In this document: positions 31,240 to 40,164 of the stretch, one piece after another
How the letters are laid out: the number at the start of each line of letters is the position of its first letter
Numbering within the stretch: position 1 is the first letter of the stretch
Assembly: GCA_018350325.1 (NCBI GenBank)
Contig: JAEVLN010000026.1
Coordinates: forward strand, 770,885-834,884
From: Globodera rostochiensis
Lineage: Eukaryota > Nematoda > Chromadorea > Rhabditida > Heteroderidae
DNA length: 64,000 nucleotides
Direction: 5' to 3'
Program-made: the position numbers and the translations under genes
The notes under the pieces: model-generated
What the model was told of the DNA's origin: nothing
The model's input: the letters and a program-made list of their open reading frames with translations, nothing else
Database searches by the model: none

Positions 31240-32625
31240 AAGGACAGGTCACTTGTAATTGATCTATTACGATCAATTAGAATGAGCCCGTCCGCCTCTC
31301 CGTAGGCTATTAAAGTGACGCCCTCAGGGGGAACAGGTTCGGAAAATCGAATGTTCACCGCAGTACACCCCTCCTTGATCAGCTCAAAGCCAGGCGAGTC
31401 TTCTTGCGAGTTGGTCATTTGGAAGACATAAAGACAAAAAGCCGTCTTGAACATGCTGTAGCTGAGGCCATTGCTTTCGGTTGTACAAGCAAGGCCGAGG
31501 TGTTCCTGCGCGTCATGATAGGCCCTTGCATAATTGTTATTTTTGTAGTCCAAATTGTAGGGGTATTGGGGGTATGTTCTGCCAGAGGCCGTCAGTTCAA
31601 TGTCCCTAACCTAAAAAGGGCAAAGGTTTCAGCAAGTTTTTAATAGTTTCTTACGTTATGGTGATTAAAGAAAAAGGGGTTCTTTTGTTTATGGCCAATG
31701 TAGTTCTGGTTGGCGACTAGCCCGATGATGACCCTTCTTGGCACTTCCTCCGTGAACAAATTGGCAGAAAAGTCGTATCGGCCCCCGGTAATGAACAGGG
31801 ACTTCATAAACGATTTGCGAATCCCAAATCTGGCCGGTTCAACATCCAGCTTCCTTGCAATGTCCAAACTTAGCCCATCCATCAGATCGACAGTTTTCAC
31901 AATCAGCCGGCAGTCGACAATTTCCAAAACAAATTTATCTTTATCTTTTTCTTGGTGCAGCATAAAATCGTCCGATTGCAGCGCGAGCTCAATGTCAATC
32001 TCGACATTGCTAATCATGTACAAGTCTTGATTGAATATGTCGGCACTCAGCTTGCTGATTGTTTGATAGGCTTTGCTTTCAGCCAACGGCTTTCTTCGCT
32101 TATCATTGGCCTTAGAAAGGTCAGTATCGCGAAAATAGCCCGCCACCCCAAAATAGGCGTCCTTTGCAGCAACCGGATAACTGAGTTCCGTGTCGAGGTA
32201 CACCTTGTAGCTGTACAACTGGTTGGAGTCGTACACCTCTCGCTGGTTGATATGCACTTTCAAGTTTCGGATGAACGTCGCCCCGGGCATTTGGATTAGC
32301 CCAACTGAGTCAGACGAGCCAAGATTACTAGGCAACCCATCTTCGGCAATCTTTTTGATCTTAAACTCGGTGGCCACAAAGACCTTGCTGAGGTCAATGT
32401 AGCTGGTTATTGGGTGAATCTAAATTTGATTGGCGATGGAATAGGCAAAGACAAAATTTAATCGATTACCTTAAAATGGAAAGGCCTAGAGCTTATCGGG
32501 TTCAAAGTCAAATACTCCCTGTAGCTTGAGTTTGACACTGCGCAGTTTGTTGGGGGAGTTGTAAAAAAGTCCAGCCCAGCATTTGCCACTTCCGCACTCG
32601 CAACATCCACTTTTTTATACAACAT
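31236..32625 (-). CDS. Major capsid protein (double jelly-roll, Polinton/adintovirus type)
   Basis: Three exons, 32,625-32,470, 32,419-31,655 and 31,610-31,236, with clean GT-AG junctions in phase, about 431 residues. The motif QLYSYKVYLDTELSYP is characteristic of Polinton major capsid proteins (the F54H12.2-like proteins of nematodes). The end of the protein, with VNIRFSEPVPPEGVTLIAYG and a final charged tail, also fits. It forms the pseudo-hexameric capsomers of the particle (family knowledge). It starts 11 bases after the stop of the basic protein upstream and its stop overlaps the next ATG. The frame is intact, with no internal stops. Confidence 0.85.
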
Positions 32626-32636
32626 TTGGCGAACAA

Positions 32637-33149
32637 TTAATAATAACCGAGGGAATCAAATCGTTTCTTTTTTAAAAGAGCTTTCTGGGGGACAGTTTGT
32701 CCAACAACGTCAAAAGGCTTCAAAATGATCTCCGCTTTTGTCTTCTTTCCTCTCCTCTTTCGTTTACCCCTGCCCTTTTGTAGCGAAGAAGAGGCCTTGT
32801 CCAGCAGCTTTTTCGCCCCCTCTTTTCCCTCCGCCAACAGAGCGTCCTTTATGTCGCCGCCTTTGGAGACTTGGTTGAGGACTCGCGCACCAGTTTCGAG
32901 GCCCTCCTTGCCAAGTTCAGCAGCAATATTTGCAGCATAAGGTTTAGCTGCAGAGATCATGGGGCGCAGGTAGCGCCACAAATTTCGCAGAACAGCTCCA
33001 ACTCCTGCCCCTTTTTGGCGGGGGACCCCCAAAAAGTACCCGTATCCCCGTTGAAAAGTTGGCAATCCCTCAAAGTAGGGCCCGCTGCCTGTTTGCTGAT
33101 AAAACTTGTCCAGCCGCAAGTTGGAGCCGTCGAATATTACACGAACCAT
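32637..33149 (-). CDS. Basic virion protein, pVI/pX-like
   Basis: A single exon of 170 residues. The N-terminus has a Gly/aromatic motif (GPYFEGLPTFQRGYGYF), then LRNLWRYLRP, a helical middle, and a very basic stretch (KGRGKRKRRGKKTK). This layout matches the small basic or maturation proteins next to the capsid gene in Polintons and adintoviruses, likened to adenovirus pVI/pX. Likely role: core or cement protein cleaved by the protease. The functional match is by position and composition, so moderate confidence. Confidence 0.6.
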   Translation of the reverse strand: MVRVIFDGSNLRLDKFYQQTGSGPYFEGLPTFQRGYGYFLGVPRQKGAGVGAVLRNLWRYLRPMISAAKPYAANIAAELGKEGLETGARVLNQVSKGGDIKDALLAEGKEGAKKLLDKASSSLQKGRGKRKRRGKKTKAEIILKPFDVVGQTVPQKALLKKKRFDSLGYY

Positions 33150-33247
33150 TTTTCAAAAGGTCAGAACCTTTTTAAACTGAAGCGTCAAAACTACTTGCCC
33201 AAAATCAAACGGAACTTCCCTATAAAAAATAAATAAAGAAAAGGGCC

Positions 33248-35055
33248 TTAGAGGGGCGCGTACACATACCGGCCGGTCAGGGTTCGAATCTCAACATCCA
33301 AGACATCCACCTCGCGAGCAATTATTTTGTGAAATAAAGGCGACTGGAAATCTTTCTCAACCACGCTCCCTGATTTGCCTTCAACTGCAATCACTTGGAG
33401 GAGATTGGCAAAAGTATTGCCGAAAATCATGCTTTCAATGATCCCACTGTTGAGGTAGATACACAAGTGGCTTACGCCGCCGCCCAAATCAACGGAATAT
33501 TTGGCAAGATCCTCGTTTAGGATCTGCTGTTCCTGCTCATAGCCAAGTACGTAGGCCAGCTGGTCGGTCAACGTGATGTGCGAAATTTTGTTGTCAAAGA
33601 TTTTCAGCATAAATCTCCCAATATCCTCCATATAATAGAAACGGAATCCTTTGACCAGCGCAATCAGCTCTTCTTTTTCCTCTCGCGTTTTTGACCCATA
33701 GTTTTCGTCGTACACTTCGCGTTCAAACAACCCTTTGAACTCTGCGATATTCCGCTGAATCTGGGCAGATGGGTTAAACTCCGGCAGATCCCAGGCCAGT
33801 TCTGGGTGATGAATCCGATATTTATCAACAGCGTTGGAAAAATGGTATTCATCTTTTTCGTGCAGATAGTGAACATCTGGGGTTGGGTCTTTGCCCTGCA
33901 CAAGGCGCATCCATCCTCCCCTATACGGCTTCAACTCCTTGAGAAGTTCGAGCTCTCGCAGTTTAAATTTTCTTTCTTGATCTCGCCGGATTCTCTCTTC
34001 TTCGCCTGCTGGGTTAACTGCTCGTTCAATGCCCTTATTGGGGCGATTCCCTACGTCTTCAGGTTGTTTGGCAGAGCTTTCTTCCTCTTTCTTTTCGGTT
34101 TCTTCTTTTTGTTTGGCTAACCTGTCTTCTTCTTTCTTTTCGGCGGCTTCCTTTTGTTTGGGGAACCTCTCTTCTTCTTTCTGTTTCTCGAGCCTTTCGT
34201 TCACCGCCTGCTGGGGCGCTTGTTTGGGGGTGCCTAACTTTTCTTCTTCTTTCTTTTTGCTTGCAGCCCCTTCTTTCGTCGCATTTGTCATCCGTTGCAG
34301 CCTCTCTGTCTCCTTACGCAAAGCCTCTTGCCGTCGTCTCTCAGTTTCTTTGCGGCCATCTTCTATCCATTTCTGCGCTTTACGCTTGCGCTCATTTTCT
34401 TTTTCCTGCGCAAGTCTCTCTGTTTCATTCGGCGGGACAAGCTCCCTCTCGCGAACTGCACCTCTCTGTTCTGGGGGTCTTACATTTGCCAAAGGGGGTT
34501 GTCGTGTTCTCTCAGCTGCTTGTTCACTTGCAAATTTTGTCTGGCTCATTGGCAGGAGAGGGGCTTCAACACTCTCTTTCCGTTCTTCCTTAGCGACTTG
34601 CAGGCCAGTAAGCCCTCCTTCCTCTTCTTCAACGACTTGCACATCAACAAGCTCTCCTTCCTCTTCCTCGTCTTCTTGAAAGGCGGCCCTTTTTCGCGTC
34701 ATCAGGCGTTCCATCTCGGCAATCATGCCATGATGGATTCCACGCTCAAGTTGTTGCGGCGAAAGAAAACTCCCCCTTGGCACTTTGAACCTATATTTGC
34801 GCCCATCTCGCAGGTGGACAATCACGTATTGTTTTTCAAGCGTTCCCACTGTGGCCCAACTTAAACGTAATATTGGCAAAAAGCTCTTACCCAATTGGCC
34901 CACCTGTTGGGGTAAATTATGCCAGACATTCCCACCATCCACCCGGGCCCCTCAAACACCAATTTCTTTGGCAGATGAACTTTGAATTTATTCGTTTTAT
35001 TTCCAACAAATCCAGGCGTATTGCTGGGCAAAATTACAAAAAAGGAGTTGCTCAT
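33248..35055 (-). CDS. Penton-like minor capsid protein with long charged insertion
   Basis: Exons 35,055-34,904 and 34,859-33,248, about 587 residues. The N-terminal part (SFFVILPSNTPG, IIYPNSW) and C-terminal part (LCIYLNSGIIESMIFGNTFANLL) match Polinton minor capsid/penton proteins, with the family pattern of a beta-rich vertex protein. Between them, residues about 90-350 are a low-complexity, highly charged E/K/R-rich stretch with repeated KKEEE and ERLEKQKEEE units, predicted as a long coiled coil. Family members are usually about half this length, so the insertion is unusual. No stop or frame break. Confidence 0.75.
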
Positions 35056-35090
35056 TTTTAACAAATAAATAAATAAAGTGATAAGTGAGA

Positions 35091-35832
35091 TCACTTCCCG
35101 CCTGTGTACGGGTGATAATGGCCGTTCTTTGTCGGCGCGTCCTTCTTTTGGTGCTTCATGATCAGGTCAGTGCAATCAAAGTTCAGCTTGGCACAGTCGC
35201 GGCAGAAAGTTTGGGTGAACTCCAAACGGCCTTCGCCATTTTGAGGGGTCAGCATGAAACGGCGGTCGCCCATTTGAAAATTGGCTGTCTGGCAATCCTT
35301 GCACATAAACGTGAAGGTGCCATACTAAATGGGAAAAGTTTAAGATATAGTTATTTAGCAGGGGTTCTCTTACCTTGGGGCGTGCGAGCTTCCAAAAGAT
35401 GGTTGGGTAGTCAAAGACACTTGTCTGACTCTTTTCGTCGCCTGAAGTGAATAAATCGCAAGGCCAGCGATCTTAGAATACCATCGCTTTCGTTGGCCCG
35501 AATTTTTTTGGGCGGCAGCTCCTCTTGTTCTTGCTGCTGTTTGTCCCAGCGAGGCTTGCGGCCCCGTTTGGTTAGCGCGGGTTTTTCCAGCAGGGGCTTT
35601 CGGTCGTCGTCGTCGTCGTCGTCGTTCAAAATGATGACATCATTATCCGGCTTTTCTAAGGGGCTTTGTTTAAAAAAAGTTTTTAATAATTGAAAAAGAT
35701 ACCTTGTTTAAATTTGCGCGCTCCATTGTTGTTGTCCTTGCTTGAATCCCCAAAGGTTTGCTCTATAAAGTGGCGCTTATGGCGATTTAAAAATTTTGAT
35801 ATTACTTTGACTTTCCTCCACAAATTGTTCAT
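35091..35832 (-). CDS. Zinc-binding Maverick protein of unknown function
   Basis: The first exon starts at 35,832 (MNNLWRKVK), runs across an intron ending TTAG near 35,662 into an Asp-rich exon (a run of seven Asp near 35,620), then a 43-base intron (about 35,480-35,437) and another at about 35,374-35,327. The last exon has CKDC and CRDCAKLNFDC cysteine pairs, probably a zinc ribbon, preceded by FDYPTIFWKLARPK. It ends GGK. It is the last minus-strand gene before a divergent intergenic region. The start codon is uncertain: another ATG lies just upstream but its frame closes. Confidence 0.55.
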
Positions 35833-36116
35833 TTTGTCTTTTAGGCGGCATTAATAAAAAAATAACAAAAATAAAGGTTTTAGAGAGAATGATCATTAAA
35901 AATGTGTGGGGAAAAAGGAAGAAGGGAGAACAGGTGTTAGCCCGCAGGGACCTCCAGACAGAGGCGTTACGAAATATGCGCCACGCCCATTCGGCTCTTA
36001 AGGGATAGTAAGAGAGAGAGAGAGAGAAAGAGAGAAAAAGGCGGAAAAATCAAATTCAAATGCTAGTACCCCAAGCCGCTTATTGATTACCCCGTCATTC
36101 TTGCGTTTGTTGAAAG
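35833..36116. promoter_or_regulatory. Divergent intergenic region of Maverick A
   Basis: 284 bases between the minus-strand structural block and the plus-strand PAZ-integrase block, hence the likely site of a bidirectional promoter. It holds a GA tract at 36,010-36,040 (gagagagagagagaaag). No TATA box stands out. Confidence 0.4.
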
Positions 36117-36659
36117 ATGGTCCCATTGACTACCGTCCTATCAAAATTGCTAAATTGTAAGGCAGAAAACTTGGCGGAATATTTGAATAACCCGGAGGCG
36201 GTGAACAAAGCGTCCGTTTACCTGACCGGCAAAACGCTCAAGACAACATACTTGAGCCGTGACGGCACAACAAAACAAGTCAAATTTGGCAATTTTTCAC
36301 TAAAGACAGCGTCGGACACCTACGCTTTTGATGGATTTCTTGGCATGTTTTGTCATCATTTTTCCTCCTCGCACTAGCCCCTCCCTTTTCAGAGGCCAAA
36401 GTCCACCAATATTTCTACATAAAATACCGAATTCGCCTTCTTTACCCTCAGTTGAAGTGTGTGGTGGAGTACCACAACAAGGGACACAACAAATATTACC
36501 CCTTGGGCAAGTTCAAAATAAGGGGATTGCGAGAATTGGGCCCCCTTTTCAGAGTTGTTGGCCATTGACGAGAGTGCCGAAGGAGGCGACAAGGCGACTG
36601 AAGACAACAACTACTTGGACTACTTGAGTTTCCGAACTTGGCAGACTCCCGTCTATTGA
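36117..36659 (+). CDS. Stand-alone PAZ-domain protein (captured Argonaute fragment)
   Basis: Three exons, 36,117-36,342, 36,393-36,506 and 36,553-36,659, joined by two GC-AG introns of 50 and 46 bases, keep one frame and give 148 residues. Visible Argonaute PAZ features, in order: an N-terminal helix region, the strand ASVYLTGKTLKTTYLSRDG (residues about 32-50), the segment VHQYFYIKYRIRLLYPQLKC as in the YFxxxYxxxLxYPxLPC core, and KYYPLELL as in the YYPMELL end of nematode Argonaute PAZ domains. No MID or PIWI domain follows; the protein ends about 25 residues later. PAZ binds the 3' end of small RNAs. The gene lies between structural and replication genes of the Maverick, 11 bases before the next gene, so it is part of the element. 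A role in countering host RNA silencing is inference only. Confidence 0.75.
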
Positions 36660-36670
36660 GCGGCGCAAGA

Positions 36671-37147
36671 ATGAAACGGGCAAGGCCTTCGCAGGAGTTT
36701 CCGGAGATTGAGTTCAACGTCAACACAATGGGGCTGACCGTGTATTGCCCGCGTCACCTGAAAACCCCGCGCTTGGTGCCATGGGATCAGCCGGGCCGCT
36801 GCTCTCGCTGCAGGAGCGGCACTGTCGAGCTCGACTACTTCATTCAGGCAGAGGGCGTTACAGTGTTCTCGACTCGGCTCAAAAATGGAGGCGAAAACTT
36901 TGTGCCATTCGACGAGATCGGTAATGGAGCTTTTTCGGCCAATAAATAAATAATTTGAATTCCAGTTGATTTTGGCGACAACGCCAAATTCCGAATAAGA
37001 TCGCGCAACAAAGTGTTCACTTTGCCATTGAGACACCCGGAGGTTTGGCAAGCAGAACCTGTTGCAGGGGCCTCCCAAGTGATGGCAGCTCAACCGCCGG
37101 CAGAAGAAATGAAAGACGGAGAGGAGACAAAAGGCCCCAATCACTGA
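36671..37147 (+). CDS. Zinc-ribbon protein of Maverick A, unknown function
   Basis: Exons 36,671-36,920 and 36,966-37,147 (GT-AG), about 143 residues. Cysteines in VYCPRH and GRCSRCRSG are spaced as in a zinc ribbon. The second exon continues IRSRNKVFTLPLRHP and ends in an acidic tail. It sits 11 bases after the PAZ gene and 35 bases before the ATPase. It could be a DNA-binding or transcription factor-like protein, but no family is recognised. Confidence 0.55.
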
Positions 37148-37182
37148 CCCTTGAACCGATCAATCATTCTAATATTTTTGTA

Positions 37183-37877
37183 ATGGACTATCCGAGAATA
37201 AATGAGCGCGAGTTAAAATTTCCGATCCCCAGCGGGATTATTGTCAGTGGGCCCTCATCGTCGGGCAAAACCCAACTGGTCCTTCGCCTATTAAGCTGCG
37301 CAGATGAAATGTTTGAACCTCCCCCTAAGGCAATAGGTTAGCGCGTAATGGGGCTCCGTTATATTTGGCTGATTAAGTTTGGGCGTACGGCGAATACTCT
37401 GCGCAGATTCCTGAATTGGAGAGGCAGGGCATAATCGTTCATGCAGGGCCCCCATCCGACGAAATGTTGAACAAGTTGCCAAAACCCTTTCTCATTGTAT
37501 ACGACGATTTAATGGGCGAGATTGACGCGAAGAAGTTGGCAGACCTGTACACCAAAAAGTCCCACCATAACAACTTTGCGGTGATGTTCCTCACGCAAAA
37601 CCTATTCGACAAGGCAATGAGAGTGCCAAGGTCCAACGCCCAGTACATTTTCCTCATGAGGGCGCCAAACGACATGTTGAGCATTCGCAATTTGGCCACT
37701 CAAATATTCCCTCGCGAGCAGGGGTTTCTAATCGACGCGTATAAACAGGCGTGCGCTGAGCCGTATGGGTATTTGTTGGTGACTCTTCACGCAAACACTA
37801 ACAACATTTTACGACTGAGGACAAACATTTTTCCGGAGGACGACGAAAAAATTATATTTGTTTCCAAAAATGGGTAA
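37183..37877 (+). CDS. Genome-packaging ATPase (FtsK/HerA, A32-like)
   Basis: Exons 37,183-37,336 and 37,378-37,877, about 217 residues. Walker A is GPSSSGKT at residues about 25-32. Walker B is LIVYDDLM. A sensor-like stretch VMFLTQNLF follows. Order and spacing fit the Polinton packaging ATPase that drives DNA into capsids. Its last eight bases overlap the next gene (ATG at 37,870). Confidence 0.85.
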
Positions 37878-38265
37878 ACAAGAAAAGAAACAGCTGATCG
37901 GACAACGTGTGCTGGAAAATTACGAATATTTGAAAACCCTTGGAAAGACATCCTCCCAGAAAAAGATACGTCATTTCTTAAGCAGCGCCGGGTGTGAGGA
38001 GCTGTTGACGTTGGTGGAAATCTGTTTGAATATTTTAAACGGAAGTTTTTGCCTGACCAACAAACAAAAACAGAAGATTGCCCCTTTTGCGAACTTTATT
38101 CGAAAGTTGGCCCGAGCGCGAAGCGAAAAGAGTGCCAGGAAATTGGTCCTTCAATCCGGCGGTTCACTGTTTGCTCCCCTGTTGGCGCCGATATTGATTG
38201 AAGCCGCGCGATATTTGCTTTCGGGACGAGAAGATGGCCAACAAACTAATTCTGCTGCCAATTGA
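37870..38265 (+). CDS. Conserved small Polinton protein (PX-like)
   Basis: 131 residues, no intron. The helical pattern is typical of a small protein found in many Polintons and related elements: a Leu-rich N-half, then CEELLTLVEICLNILNG, then SARKLVLQSGGSLFAPLLAP near the end, with a hydrophobic C-terminal helix. Function not established. It overlaps the ATPase by 8 bases and the next gene by 32 bases. Confidence 0.6.
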   Translation: MGKQEKKQLIGQRVLENYEYLKTLGKTSSQKKIRHFLSSAGCEELLTLVEICLNILNGSFCLTNKQKQKIAPFANFIRKLARARSEKSARKLVLQSGGSLFAPLLAPILIEAARYLLSGREDGQQTNSAAN

Positions 38266-39004
38266 GCACTACAGGGGGCTGATTGCGGCGAGGGAGAAAA
38301 TAGACGATGACGTCACTGAGCAGACAAACTTTGGCTTTGTCAAACAACAGTTTGAAAAGGCAAAGAGAAAGAGGGCGGCGAACGTCAGCGAAAAGAGTGC
38401 AGAGTACAATCAGCAGTTGAGGAGATATTTAAAGCTTCGCAAAGAGGTCAAGGACAAGCCGGTCAAAGTCCAACTCAGCAATGGAATGCGCCTGATGACT
38501 AAACCACCGGCAACAGGCGTACAATTGAAGCCTGGGCCTGAAGAAGTTGAAGAGACTATTGTGATTGGTGGCAGTGAAGCTGATGATGATGAGACTGCGA
38601 CAATAAGCACCCCCAAGTTTTCTACGCCAAAGGAGGTGGAAGTTGGCCCAGAGCCAAGGCCCAGCAGGAAGAGGGATCTCAAAAAGCAGGAGATAATGGC
38701 CAAAGAGCAGCAGCTTTTGTCGATAATAAAATCAGACCCTAAGCGGTTTGGCGTAAATGCGCGCGATAAAATCATCAACCCCTCAACAGGGCGAGAATTT
38801 ATTGATTTTGATTTGACGAGGGCTATTGAACGACTGGTAAACCCCCGTCCGGAAAATGCCCCGTCGCCAAGCGGTACTCGGGAGCTGACAAAAAAACTCT
38901 TGCAAGACCCAACCGCCAGGCAGTTGCTCAATCCGCTATTTGTCGGATCCGGAAAAACCATCAAACGCGCGGGATTTTGCCCTTTAAAATGGAAGAAAAA
39001 ATAA
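38234..39004 (+). CDS. Conserved Polinton protein, unknown function
   Basis: The ATG at 38,234 lies inside the preceding gene. 256 residues, no intron. The N-terminus MANKLILLPIEHYRGLI is of a type common in Polinton proteins of unknown role. The middle is charged and acidic (EADDDETATIS), and the C-terminal part (FDLTRAIERLVNPRP) is helical. Its stop overlaps the integrase start by 16 bases. Confidence 0.55.
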   Translation: MANKLILLPIEHYRGLIAAREKIDDDVTEQTNFGFVKQQFEKAKRKRAANVSEKSAEYNQQLRRYLKLRKEVKDKPVKVQLSNGMRLMTKPPATGVQLKPGPEEVEETIVIGGSEADDDETATISTPKFSTPKEVEVGPEPRPSRKRDLKKQEIMAKEQQLLSIIKSDPKRFGVNARDKIINPSTGREFIDFDLTRAIERLVNPRPENAPSPSGTRELTKKLLQDPTARQLLNPLFVGSGKTIKRAGFCPLKWKKK

Positions 39005-40142
39005 ATAAAATATACACGGACCCCTCCAATCCTGGGGGGTTTGCGGGCGCAAAGGCCCTATACGCGGCAGTCAAAAAGGAACACCCTGGCGTGAAGAGGG
39101 CAGAGTTTGACGACTTTTTGCAGGGAAGTACCACCTATACGCTGTTTAAACCTAAGCGCCAAAAATTCCGCCGCCTAAGAACAATCCCCGGCGGGTTTAT
39201 GACCGGTGAGTTGCCATCCCTTTAGCCCTTTTAACTTTGCGTTCAGATGTTCAAGCCGACTTGGCAGACTTCCAAGCCTTGTCGCGCAAGAATTCCGGCA
39301 ATCGGTACCTTTTGTTGGCAATTGATGTGCTGTCGAGGCGTATGTTTGGCGCGCCGGTTAAAAGTAAAAAGCCTGCGGACATGAAAAGGGCCTTTGTAGA
39401 GCTTTTTGGCCAAATGCCAAAACTTCCGGAAACGCTGTACACGGACCGAGGGCTGGAGTTTGTGGCCAAGCCTCTCAAGGAATTTTACGCCGAAAAGGGC
39501 ATCAAAAAGTTTGAGACAAGTTCAAAGAAGAAGGCCGCCGTTGCAGAGCGCGCAATTCGTACGCTCAAAACCCGTCTGTACAAGTATTTTTCTGCCAAAA
39601 ATACCTCAACTTGGGTTGATGTACTTGCGAAATTTTTGGCTGCCATAAATAATTCGGTGTGCCGCGCAACCGGCCTAAAGCCCAATGACATTGGCGAACA
39701 AAACGAGCGGGAGGTGTGGAAAAAAGTATATGGCGAAGCTATTGAGCCCTCTATCAAGACCCCTAGGATCAAATTGGGGGAAAATGTCAGAATTCCAGAG
39801 CCCAAACACATTTTTGAAAAGGGTATAAAAGTTCAAATTTATTGTTTTTAAAATTTATTTTTAGGATATATGCCAAACTATTCGGACCACGTTTACACGG
39901 TTGATGAACGCCGTTCATCCAACCCCGAACACTATTTTCTCAAAGATTATTATGGGACAAAATTGAAAAGAAAATTTTATTTGCCCGAATTGACAAAAGT
40001 AAAAGTGGACAAAAATACCCTGTACAGGGTGGAGAAGAAGTACAAGGAGAGGATGAGAGACGGTCAAAAAGAGATGTTGGTAAAATTTATTGGATTTCCG
40101 GAAAAATATTGGGTTACAAATGAAGATTTTGTTGAACAATAA
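38989..40142 (+). CDS. Retroviral-type integrase (Polinton c-int) with chromodomain-like end
   Basis: Exons 38,989-39,205, 39,247-39,822 and 39,865-40,142, about 356 residues. The catalytic core has D in ADLADF, D in YTDRGLEF and E in VAERAIRTLK, about 33 residues apart for the last pair, as in DDE integrases of Polintons. The N-terminal exon is a helical HHCC-less cap (GAKALYAAVKKEHPG). The C-terminus has FEKGYMPNYS and a chromodomain-like stretch ending LVKFIGFPEKYW. The frame is intact. It ends 22 bases from the polymerase gene, tail to tail. Confidence 0.9.
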
Positions 40143-40164
40143 ATTTAATTTAAAAAAAGACAAT

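Noticed and set aside
34029..34864. Long plus-strand open frames rich in Ser, Leu and Phe
   Set aside because: They are the antisense shadow of the charged coiled-coil stretch in the penton-like gene.
36653..37144. 163-residue minus-strand frame opposite the zinc-ribbon gene
   Set aside because: Antisense shadow; the plus-strand frame has cysteine motifs, a phased intron and tight spacing to neighbours.
38410..38964. 184-residue minus-strand frame
   Set aside because: Antisense of a conserved Polinton gene, low-complexity Ser-rich composition, no splice or start context.
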